Made by a program: the position numbers and the translations under genes
Notes under the pieces: generated by a model
Told to the model about the DNA's origin: nothing
The model's database searches: none
Seen by the model: the letters and a program-made list of their open reading frames with translations, nothing else
Shown here: in pieces, positions 1 through 9,793 of the stretch
How positions within the stretch are numbered: the first letter of the stretch is position 1
Layout: every line of letters starts with the position of its first letter
Assembly: GCA_039000515.1 (NCBI GenBank)
Contig: JBCFYV010000012.1
Coordinates: forward strand, 3,849,007-3,913,006
Direction: 5' to 3'
Length of the DNA: 64,000 nt
Source of the DNA: Timema cristinae
Lineage: Eukaryota > Arthropoda > Insecta > Phasmatodea > Timematidae

Positions 1-278
1 GCACCGCATCTTACTTCCCGTTCGGGTTATATGCACTTACGCTAATGTGTAATGGTAGGGTGATTGTGAGATGAAATGAAGGACCTACAGTATAACGTGG
101 AATCCGAACCACGGTGGAGGCCTGGCTTTCCCCACATTCACAAGATGTGATTAATACACGTCTTGTCAGAGGTGAAGGAAGGGTTTGTAAATCAGATAAA
201 TCTGTGCCGGGACCGAGGATTGAACCCCGGCCGCCAGCACAGAAGTCTGACACCTTACCCCTAGACCGCCAGGTCACC
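1..278 (-). repeat. tRNA-derived SINE (type I head), 3' tail at window edge
   Basis: Read on the minus strand, this starts with a tRNA-like head (A box near TGGCGGTCTAGGGG, B box GGTTCAATCC) and ends in a conserved tail containing CGTAAGTGCATATAACCCG. It is one of at least six copies of the same SINE here; others are at 33854, 36513, 55293, 56524 and 59984. The pol III boxes are visible. The 5' target site cannot be tested because the copy runs to the window start. Confidence 0.85.
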
Positions 279-421
279 GGGCCATTAATAGCAAGTGTGT
301 TAAACCTATCACTGATAGAAAAAAGTCAAATATCATGTCAAAATGAGAAGTTTCCCCAGCACTCAATGAACCAACATACAATAATATTGCCTAGCGCCTG
401 TAAACTAGACTGTACCGGGTC

Positions 422-475
422 GAGCGCGCGCGCTTGAAAAATAGAACCAGTTCTATCTTTCAAGCGCGCGCGCTC
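422..475. repeat. GC-rich perfect hairpin in a dispersed repeat
   Basis: Two arms of about 26 bases, reading GAGCGCGCGCGCTTGAAA and its complement, meet around a short AGAAC/GTTCT core. A GCTC microsatellite follows. A diverged copy of the same unit, flanks included, lies at 14045-14225. In AT-rich surroundings this GC-alternating palindrome is conspicuous. It is probably part of a mobile repeat rather than a gene. Confidence 0.75.
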
Positions 476-479
476 AGTC

Positions 480-570
480 GCTCGCGCGCGCTCGCTCGCT
501 CGCTCGCTCCAGTGTGGCCACCCCCATTACAACCAATGTGTTCTATTTTATATTTTAGTCGCTCGCGCGC
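480..570. repeat. GCTC/GCGC simple repeat
   Basis: The tetranucleotide GCTC is repeated in tandem, with CGCGCG stretches, on both sides of a short T-rich spacer. No coding signal is seen. Confidence 0.7.
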
Positions 571-689
571 TCAGTCTGGCCGTACCCTTACCCGTGTTTC
601 TTTATCTGGTTTCCTTCTATCTCGCGGTCGTGATGATTAGTTTTGTTTTGTTGATGCCACTGCGTTGTTATTATCATTAACTTTACGAC

Positions 690-744
690 ACTGAATCACG
701 TAGTTCCTCAGGAGAGTCAACGATAAGGTCTCGCGTGCCGTTAG
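690..744 (+). promoter_or_regulatory. possible untranslated first exon with donor and nearby CRE palindrome
   Basis: A short GC-balanced stretch ends at a consensus donor (TTAG|GTGAGT, donor at 745), and the CRE-like palindrome TGACGTCA lies about 20 bases downstream. It could be the 5' non-coding exon of the small membrane-protein gene at 6453, whose frame begins directly after an acceptor. This is inference only, since nothing in the sequence links the two. Confidence 0.2.
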
Positions 745-839
745 GTGAGTTAAGAAGGAGTGACGTCACGATATTTCATGGGGTATCAGCAGCGAGTGGT
801 GAGGTAACTAGGGACCTGACCCGAATAGGACGTCGCATG

Positions 840-1015
840 GTCTAACCTAACGCGTCGCTCTCGTGTTATAAGACTGAGACGGGGAGATCGGAGTTTGAAA
901 CTTGGTCGGTGTATTGAGGGTGTTTTTACTAGATGAAAAGCCTGGTAAATCTCCACTAAACTGCTACCTTCCTTTTATTATTGTTTCAGTGTATCAAGGC
1001 AGCGCTAAGCTGCAG
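840..1015 (+). repeat. SINE-like element, second head type
   Basis: The stretch has a tRNA-like head with a degenerate B box (GAGTTTGAAACTTGG), followed by the middle segment GTGTATTGAGGGTG. The same middle recurs in elements near 54010, 57832 and 59000. The tail is poorly preserved here. Confidence 0.5.
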
Positions 1016-1423
1016 TTAAAACACACACAAAATAAACATCTTGTATGTAGAGGGAAGGTTTAAGCCTAATTGTTTAAACCTTAATTTAAATTCCAGTGAT
1101 AACCCTATTTATAATACATTATTTTTGCATTCCGACAAAACTAATAGAGGTGGAGGCTGGAACCCTAAAAATAAACCTCCTCTTTCTGGCTACGCCCCTA
1201 GGAAGGCGTGACATTTTAAAATAGTGTTATTACGTATCTCTTATTAGATACCTAATATGTAAGGCACTCTCTTCTCAATTATTTTCAAGCAAATAATTCC
1301 TATCACATTTTTTATTTCTAATATCAAAATAAAACATCGTGGCCGTGAAAAAATCTATCATGAGATTATGACAAACTTTAACGTTTTATGGGAACACGAA
1401 CCCAAAAAAGTGGATTTTACAAT

Positions 1424-1443
1424 TCTGTCTGTCTGTCTGTCCA
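1424..1443. repeat. CTGT microsatellite
   Basis: CTGT is repeated four times directly upstream of the ~146-bp tandem array. Confidence 0.8.
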
Positions 1444-1459
1444 TCCCTGGTCACGGATT

Positions 1460-2200
1460 CAAAATGGTTTGATGGATTTTGTTCAAACTTGATATTTATA
1501 TATTATAGGGCTATACAACAAGTTTTTTCCACACTGGCCCTTCAATCAAGGGTAGTTTATTGATAAGTAATTGTTTCGAATTCCAAATTTCTCGAAAATA
1601 GCTCAAACCATTTTGTTTAAAATGCATATCTCGCAATTGTTTGACATTAAAAATAGCACTATATAATTGGGTTTTGGGCAAAAATTCTTTAAAGGGTATT
1701 TTACGGATGATTGATTTTTCAAAAATTTGAAATATTTTACAAACTGCTTCAAGTATTTGGTTCTAAATGTGTATCTTGGGAGTGTTTGACATAACAAGTA
1801 ACTATGTTTACTTGTTTTTGGTGTAAAAACTGATAAATGGGTGGTTTTCTGATGATTGATTTTTCAAAAACACAAAATATTTTTAAAATGACCCTAATGA
1901 TTTGGTTTCAAATAGGCATATTTGGAAAGTTTTCCATTAAATTTAACACTGTATATACATTTTTTTGTTAAAAACTCATTCATGGGTAGTTTAATGATGA
2001 CTGTTTATTTTTTAATTTGAATATCTTAAAAAAAACGGCTTTAGTGATTTGGTTTAAAGTTGGTATTGGGATACTATTTTATATATACTTAATAAGGTAT
2101 CTTTATTAATTTAAAATAAAGTAATTTAAAGGTAGTTTACTTATAAAAAAATTATAGAACATTTTAATGTTTTGGAAATTGAACTTGCAGATTAAATTCA
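1460..2200. repeat. tandem array of ~146-bp units (about five diverged monomers)
   Basis: The landmark ATTTGGTT (first two copies ATTTTGTT) recurs at about 1476, 1610, 1755, 1900 and 2047, a spacing of 134, 145, 145 and 147 bases. Each unit also carries ACTCATTCATGGGTAGTTT-like and GATTGATTTTTCAAAAA-like blocks at similar offsets. The same units occur in reverse orientation at 57370-57830. The array has no credible frame. It looks like satellite DNA or a minisatellite inside a larger repeat. Confidence 0.75.
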
Positions 2201-3030
2201 AAATGGGATATGTAAATAGTTTTTGATGATAATTAAGAATACATTTTAATTTTTACATATAAATGATTTTTGGATAGTTAACAAATAATTTATTTTGAAA
2301 TTTTTTGAATGTTGTCAAATATATTTGATATATATATTACAAATATATTTAACCAACTTCAAAAAATTTCATGAGCAAAACTTATTCAAGGGTAATTTTT
2401 ACTAAAATCTATTTATATTTGAAAATTTTCTTTCAAGCTTTAATATACAATATGAGAAAGTTTGTACTATTGGGTCTTAACATTTATTTATTTCCAGAAA
2501 CTGCATTATTTTACTTGGCAAAGCTAAAACAGAAACAAAGCTTCACTAAAACTAAGTGAGGTTAACTTTTGGAGGTGGTCTTAACAGTAATATCTGATAG
2601 TATTTTTCCTATAGAGTATAGTTTGGGTGTTAAAGATTATGAAAACCGTTTTATTAACTATACATTTTCCTACGTTGAATTAGATCATTGCAAATAACCA
2701 CTTTGTCACTTTTGACGAATGTTTTTTTTCCTTTTACATTTTGGACACCCCTGGTTTCAAAATAGGGGCTTTAAACATCAAAATACCAAACTAGGAGGTA
2801 TTCAAGTGAACGTTTATATCAAAGCACACAAACATACACGTTTGTCGCGTATGTATTTTCCCTTTTATTATATATACCAAGTATAAAAAAAAGTGTTACA
2901 TAACTTGGGAGTCTGTTTATTTTCTCTATGAGGCCAAAAAAACTTGAAATTGATACAAATTGTACTTATTTCCTGGAAAATTATCAACCGATTGGCAGAG
3001 AAACTGGGGCGTCAGGCTCGCAATATACAG
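2200..3030. other. AT-rich stretch, no gene seen
   Basis: Short frames are present but have no coding bias, splice signals or recognisable domain. Confidence 0.5.
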
Positions 3031-3031
3031 G

Positions 3032-4075
3032 GTGTTCGGAAACTCATAGCCCAAACTTCACATATAGCTTGTTTGAACCAAAAGTAATACATTATCATTA
3101 TACACTTACATCCGTAAAACTATGTTAATACCATTAAATTGTGTTCAAAGTTTCGGTGTACAGCGCCGGAGAGCAAAGCTGTTCAACCATGCGTGTACAA
3201 CAGGTTGCATGGAAGCTAGGCGTGCGGCAATATACACCTCGACATCTTGGAGCACGGCAGCAGAACATATCACAATTAATAGTAAACAACACACCAGTCC
3301 AAATAAACATGTGAATACTTTCTGAGGGACATAATTGAACGGTCCTACATCACAGAAAGTGCTTGCCATTACTACAAAGTGATATACGCTGAAACTTCGA
3401 ATACAATTTAATGGTATTAACATATTTTTTAAAAACATGGTGAGAATTTAATAAGGAAGCAATTTATAATGTGTTTATAGATTTCAATATAATTAGTAGG
3501 ATAAAATGGAAATTTAACATAAAATATCTAATAATGTAAAATAAGTAACATAGTTTAGTAAAATCAAACCGAGTTAAATTGTACACAAAAGGTAAAATAT
3601 ATAATAACACATTAAAATGTGAGTCAATTCATAGACATATAACGATTATACATATTAAAAATATAATTTAACATAAATTGGAAAGTCATTAATAGTATTA
3701 TATTGGATAAGTAAAGTAATAACGATAATTTATAGTATTATAAACTATAAAAATTGACATTTATTTGTATATTGCTTGGAAAAAGTAAGAGAAAGTAAAT
3801 TTTAATTTTGTTGAAATCTATTTTCTTATCTTAATCCCGTGCTCCTTGGATAGGCCTCCATAAGATGACCTTAATTACATTGAGTAACTAGTTTTGGCAC
3901 ACTCCGGTACCATCATCAGACTCATATGTGCTGTCTGAATCAGTAGTTCTAGTTAATTCCAGAAACAAACTGAAACTGAACATAGTTTTCCGGATGTAAG
4001 TGTATGGGCGATTTTGTATTACTTTTGGTTCAATCAAGCTATATGTGCAGTTTGGGCTATGAGTTTCCGAACAAC
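3032..4075. mobile_element. non-autonomous fold-back element with ~95-bp terminal inverted repeats
   Basis: The left end (3032-3125) begins GTGTTCGGAAACTCATAGCC and is repeated in inverted, slightly diverged form at 3978-4075. Both arms also share the inner block ACACTTACATCCG. No transposase frame lies between them. The element is broken by a second small element at 3121-3424, which starts exactly where the left arm ends. No certain target-site duplication was found. Confidence 0.8.
3121..3424. mobile_element. nested ~300-bp MITE
   Basis: The ends form an inverted repeat of about 40 bases (TATGTTAATACCATTAAATT at the left, its complement at the right). It sits within the larger fold-back element and has no coding capacity. 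It may itself belong to the same family as the host element. Confidence 0.7.
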
Positions 4076-4079
4076 TAAT

Positions 4080-5783
4080 ATACTGGATTGCCGTTGCTTG
4101 AGATGTTTGCACTGGGATTGATTTTCATATCCCTATTCACGCTAATGTGGGCGAACTTTTTATAGATATCCTCCTAATATATACTCAACAAGCTAATCTG
4201 TTGAATAACCCATCCGCAGTCGTGAATTTATAATCTAAGTGGCCCTAGTCACGACTTATTTTTTGTGCCATATCTATCAATAATATGCTAATCGAATCAC
4301 CAATTTAAAATGAATTTACATATCAATTCTGAATATAACTGATGTTTAAATTTTTCTGTGGTTAAAATAACTGTGTAAACATAATTTAACACAGAGTTTC
4401 TCTTCCTATTTTAATTATATGACTCCTTACACTACATAGGCCTATAAATGGAAAGTCTTGTCGGTGAACAAATCTAGTTTGAGGTCCCTTCCACTTCATC
4501 AAAATTAAGTGTACCTTAATAATACAAAACGTCTTATTAAAACAAAATTTAATTTAATTTAATATAGCTTTGTGTTAAGAATTGTTTTATATAAATATAT
4601 ATATGTATATAAAGTAATTACAGTGTGTTCTCGGACTAAACAGGCAAACTTTGAGAAATGGTAGGGGATCAAAAAACGAATTTGTATGTATGTTCTATAG
4701 AGTAGAGAAAACAGCAAAAAACTAAACAATATCAAAATATAATTATTAAATTAATGATTTTTTTTTATTTGTTCATTTTGGTAAAAATGACGGACTCCTG
4801 CCCAGAGATAGGCATTGCACAACTTTTGAAGTATTTTTTTAAACTTTGTATTTTAAAATTTATTTCAAGTTTTTAGTCAAATAATAACATGATTTTTTGA
4901 TAACTTTAACATCTCATTGTGTGTTTCATACCAGATTCCTCCTAAACTACGCATAAGATCGGAACAAATTAAGATCAGCCTAGCGATAATTTAATACTGC
5001 ACAACTTTTACAGTGATGTATTTTTTTTATAAACGTAACGTTTAGTGTAATTTAGTTTTTTATGCAGAAAAACATGCTTTTATTAAGTTTTGGGCTTTTT
5101 GCTTGAAAGGGAAGCGAAAACGAGCTAATTTCCCAAGGATATTTTAATTTAATTTTTCAATCTCCTACCACTTCCCTAAGTTTGGTTCTATAAAACGGAA
5201 CAGCCTCTATATCAAACATAAAATATTTAGTGATTTATTTTTAATTTTTAAGTATATCTACTTTAAGGGTATATTTGTTTTGGCTTTTAGTAAAATATAT
5301 GTTTTGTACGAAACAAATAAAATTTCTTCAGAAGCTATTTCTTGTTTAATTTTCTACACATAGTAATCCCAATAGTTTTTGAATATATCTGTCATAATCA
5401 TTGCGTCATTTGTGCCCAGCAATTTATTTTAATTTTAAATAAATCCTGCGCCAATACATTCACATTTATGGTTGTAGTTTGAAGAAATCCTAGTCGTGTA
5501 AAATTCTATTTTTTACTTACTGAATCTGTCACCTAAGCTTATTGACCGAACAAAAGATCCTGGATTCATTTCCCAACATGGCTTAAAAAGTTATCATTGG
5601 AAAAATTAGGGCTTCTTCTTTCACAGTGATGGATAATTAACGACTGGGAGACTGGAATGTGTATGTTCTAAAATTAAGTTAATTCATAGGTCGTGCACTA
5701 ACATACATACAATTACATGGAAGGTGCGGTTTTAAAACCCTAAATACCTATAGATCCGTGTCTGGCCTCTCATTAAAACTTCT
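4080..5783. other. AT-rich stretch, no gene seen
   Basis: I see no frame with coding character, no convincing splice pair and no repeat boundary. The only marks are homopolymer runs, short AT repeats and TAGGCCTA near 4437. Confidence 0.5.
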
Positions 5784-5791
5784 GCAGTAAA

Positions 5792-6351
5792 ACAAGGCTT
5801 CCCAAACTGAAGTACGCGTGCCCCCATGGGTACACGAAGGATTTCCGGGGGTACGCGAAATACCACTGAGTTTTATTAGTCATATATATTTTTATAAATA
5901 TAAAAATTATATCAGGTTTTTACATGATATCACGGTTTTTTTTTAGCTTACAACTCCCCCTCAAAAGTATTTCCTTCATTAGTAGTTCCAGATTAATTTT
6001 AGTTTTTTTTTCAGGAGGTAAAAAAACTTTCTCTAAATATAACTGGTGTGATTAGACTTATGAAAAAAAATTCTTATTTTTATGTTGTATACAAATATCA
6101 TACTATTTTTTTCATAAGCACATTCACACAGTTATTTTTATGAACTTTTTTTTTTATCTACTGAAAAAAGGAGACTAAAATGAATCCATATCGTTACTGA
6201 ACTGGGGTCGTCTAAGGTTTTTAATCTATTTTCATGAACACAATAGTTTATTTGCTCAATCTTTTGCTGGACAGAAAAAAGTGAGTAGGTTGCTGACCAC
6301 TGGCTTTGGCTTAGAAGGGGGTACGCAGCTTGCTAAAGTTTGGGAAACACC
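5792..6351. mobile_element. non-autonomous hAT element with 8-bp target duplication
   Basis: GCAGTAAA flanks both sides (5784-5791 and 6352-6359). The termini are inverted repeats containing TTCCCAAACT, with GTACGCGTGCCCCC and its counterpart further in. Such ends and an 8-bp duplication are typical of the hAT superfamily. There is no transposase frame. The element ends only 101 bases before the frame of the small membrane-protein gene, so it lies in that gene's last intron. Confidence 0.88.
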
Positions 6352-6355
6352 GCAG

Positions 6356-6356
<1 letters not shown>

Positions 6357-6392
<36 letters not shown>
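6357..6392. repeat. AT/GT dinucleotide microsatellite
   Basis: A run of about 15 AT units passes into a few GT units just upstream of the splice acceptor at 6451-6452. Confidence 0.85.
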
Positions 6393-6394
<2 letters not shown>

Positions 6395-6452
6395 AATACA
6401 TTTATTCAGAAAGTTAATGTTAACTATCCCTTCGTCTTTTGTGTGTCCTCAG

Positions 6453-6698
6453 ATGGACAACGCTGGGTTCGTGTCCGACGGCCGAGCGGTGGAGATGGAG
6501 CCCGTGGTGAGCAATGGGACCCCCACGGGGTGCTCTGACCAGTGCCTCGCCATGCATCGTAAGAGCCAGAACACCCCCAAAAAACCGACCGAGAGCCCGT
6601 GGCACCACTGGAAGACCATCTTTCTGGTGGTCACGATGGTGGCGCTCACCGTTTGGATCATCGTCTACACGGTACTCAGTCAGATGGGACTTCTGTGA
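6453..6698 (+). CDS. small tail-anchored membrane protein, 81 aa, unrecognised
   Basis: I do not recognise this protein. The ATG follows immediately after a strong acceptor (pyrimidine-rich CTTTTGTGTGTCCTCAG), so the whole frame could lie in the last exon behind a 5'-UTR intron. The codons are GC-rich, unlike the AT-rich flanks, which argues for a selected gene. Residues 1-50 are polar with two cysteines (C27, C31). A basic stretch (35-54, with HRK and KK) precedes one hydrophobic helix at about 55-76, and only five residues follow it. This layout suggests a tail-anchored or single-pass membrane micropeptide with a cytosolic N-terminus. If the true start is upstream, this is only the C-terminal exon of a larger protein. 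Confidence 0.65.
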   Translation: MDNAGFVSDGRAVEMEPVVSNGTPTGCSDQCLAMHRKSQNTPKKPTESPWHHWKTIFLVVTMVALTVWIIVYTVLSQMGLL

Positions 6699-7560
6699 TG
6701 GGACCCGCCCCCTGGTACAATGTGGCATCAGTTAAAGAGGGGTAGCTACAGATGTGATTCACCTCGATAGACTAGTAAGAGTGTACGACCGTTTTTACTG
6801 CGAGGTGCTTGAGACAAAACAATATCGCACAAATATGCGCATGCGTAAATAGGATTCTGGTAAGAAGACATTCTTAGGAAATACGAACATATTTGTTTAC
6901 GGTAGCGATGATAACATTTTATTTCATTGTTAGTGCTATTTCATAGGTATCGATACAATCATTCAAAAGTTACGGCTGACGAACGCATGTTTTGACATTA
7001 CCATTGTTTAGTGACTTTTACAGCTGTCAAAAAAGTACCTTTATATTTAAATTAGACAGTGGATATTTTATATGTGAATATAACAAAAGAACATTAAATA
7101 TATCAATGAAATGACTTAATTGTAAAGTTTTTTACTTTTGACTTGAACCCTTGCAGTGACTATCTTAAATATGCATGTATTGACAGGACAAATTCGCAAA
7201 GTGAATGGCTATCGAACTATTATTTATTTTTCGACTTGTAGAAAAGGACAAAGTTGTCGTGAACTGAATACATCAAAACAGTGCTAAGCTAACTACGTTG
7301 ATAATTAAAATGAATATATCAAACTAGTGCTAGCTGTCAAGCTAGGTTGAGAAGGAATATATTTATTAATTGAACACTCAACAAGTACCAAGTAGAACAA
7401 AAACAATACTGCGTAATCTCTTTTTATTTGTTCTTTTTCAAATGTAACGCATACGCGCGCATACATACGTGGCCTATTTATGTTTGAAGTCTTGCATTGT
7501 ATTTACACTGCCATACACTAACTATTGCAATAAAATAAATATAGCATGTGTATCGATAGC
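6699..7560 (+). other. likely 3' UTR of the small membrane-protein gene
   Basis: No frame continues after the TGA. Candidate polyadenylation signals are ATTAAA near 7093 and AATAAA near 7530. The extent is inferred, not measured. Confidence 0.4.
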
Positions 7561-9793
7561 AATAGAGTTGGGGACCTCGTCACCCCATAACTTTGAGGAT
7601 ATGGAAGGGTAATTCACAGGGTAGAACATCTGTCATTGATTCAAGTGAAGTCGGGTACAATCGGGTACTATTACTGTGAATTTGGGGCTTGTTAAAGGGA
7701 TAAATTAATTTGTACGGGATCTGTTTATTATGTTTTATAAAAAAAAAATTTTTGTTTGTTTTACCAATACACCCCTTTACAATAACTAAAGAAAACCAGA
7801 TTATAAAGTAGTTTGAGCATATAAAGTATTAATTAAAAATACTGGAAAATAAAATGTGTTTAGATAAAAAATTGTAAAGTGTATAAAATAATTTAATAAC
7901 GTTAGATACAAGAAATAGTCATAAATAATTCCCTGAAACATGAAGTGGAAAGTGTGTGTATATTATTCTATTGTCTATTACTGAGAAAACATATATCAAT
8001 ATTGTGGTCTCTATTAAACCTACACCTTAATAGAAATGACATCAAACTCGTTTGTGAAGAATGAATAATTGTTTGAAAATGGCTGTGTTTTATTGAGTTT
8101 CATAAATGTGTTTTTAAATATAAAATCAATTCATGGTAGATCTTGTAAATATATTTTTAGTTGTCTAATATAGTAAATTTGTGTTGTAAAGTGTTTACCA
8201 TCCATATGATTCCACATATTAGTAAACGAAAGGAATGTACTGATAAAAACCACCACCGTTCTAAAAGTTTCTTTGAAAAGGCCGCAGTAACGATAATTAA
8301 TTAAATGGTTTTAGGAAACAAGTTCATATGCTGTTAAGACTTTGTATAACATTTAGACAACTTGTTTCAGAATTCAAACATGGCTGAGAGAGTAAGCGCA
8401 CCACGTATGCTTAATTTAGTTCAAATTGGTTAAATTCTATTATATATCAAATTCTGGCCTTTTCTAAATCCATTCTACATAGAGTATATAGCCGATTTTC
8501 TTATTTAGGGGTAATTTTTAATACACACCTATACATACATTATGTGTAGGTCTAACCTTCGTTTATCCTGTAAGGTAGCCAGCTTACCTTGTTTTATTCC
8601 ACTATGGCTTAAAATATTGGGCCGTAGTGTAATCCGTTAAGTTAAGACTTCTATCTTTCAAGGAAAACGGAGTGTATATGCATACATATATATACACCTG
8701 TATAAATACAGACGCATGCATAGATACATATAAACACATTTTATATACACATGTCTACATAGTATGTATATACATAAAATACACACATTATACATTGTGT
8801 TGAAAAGTGACACCTAAAATAAACCCATGTCCAGGTGTAATTCATCAAAATATACTCAAATGAATATTTTTAGAAGGCTACCATCCAGGCCAAATGTTTA
8901 TTTTATTATATTTTATAAAAATATAATATTATCCTCAAATAAAACCCTTATATTTTATCACTTTCTTAACTACCGGTTTTGAGTGTATCTTACTGCAAAT
9001 ATTATTTTATATTAAATATTGTTACTTCATACAGTTTGATTGTTTAGTATTGTATCTCATAAGTGATAATTGAAGGACTTGGAGCAATAATGTGCTATGT
9101 AACAGCTACAGCTAAAACTTACATAATATGTTCCCATACGCACATACATAAAAATAATTAATAAGTAATATTTCTCAGAATTACTGTTTTTTGGCATAGC
9201 ATATTATTGCCCAAGTACTTCAATCACTGATTTCCCTTCCAAATCAGAATATTTTTGCTGTATAAGCAAATGTTTTGTAGAAATCTATATGGTAGCGTGT
9301 GAATGTAAAAAGATGCTCATGTTTATCTGAATTAACGAAACATAAAATATAATTTAAGTACTTAGGGGAGGGGCGCACGTTACCTAGGAGGAGAGGGGGG
9401 AATTTTACTACAGTGTGAATTGAGATGCAACATACTCTACCCCCACTTTAAATTTACAAAGTAGACAATAGACAGTACCGTTTGTTATTACTATAATGTT
9501 TGATACGATCTTACGTTTTTGGGTTCAAAGAACTCACCAATATGGAGAATGGAGTGAGAACAGAAAAATGATTTTGCTAAATTTTTAATTTTTAATTGCG
9601 TGTTTCACAAATTTGTTATACGAATTTAATTTTAAACATTTGCTCTCTTGATTAAGTTTGGTGTACTAAGCCAACAATAAAATCAAATAAATTAAAAGTT
9701 TCATGAAAACCAAATCATTCTACACTCCGTTTATCCTAAAAGGTAGCTTACTTGGACAGACTACACTAAGGTGCAGCTCACAAGATAGATCTG
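7560..9793. other. AT-rich stretch with simple repeats, no gene seen
   Basis: It contains a diverged CATA/TATA-rich tract (8675-8790). A short block reading CGTTTATCCTGTAAGGTAGC occurs near 8568 and returns in the same orientation near 9728. No coding exon was recognised. Confidence 0.5.

Noticed and set aside
114..437. Open frame of 107 codons
   Set aside because: It lies in a SINE and the following repeat; similar frames recur in other SINE copies and change with each copy.
6420..6735. Antisense and alternate frames over the membrane-protein exon
   Set aside because: GC-rich coding exons create long shadow frames; only the plus frame has an acceptor, codon bias and a coherent membrane helix.
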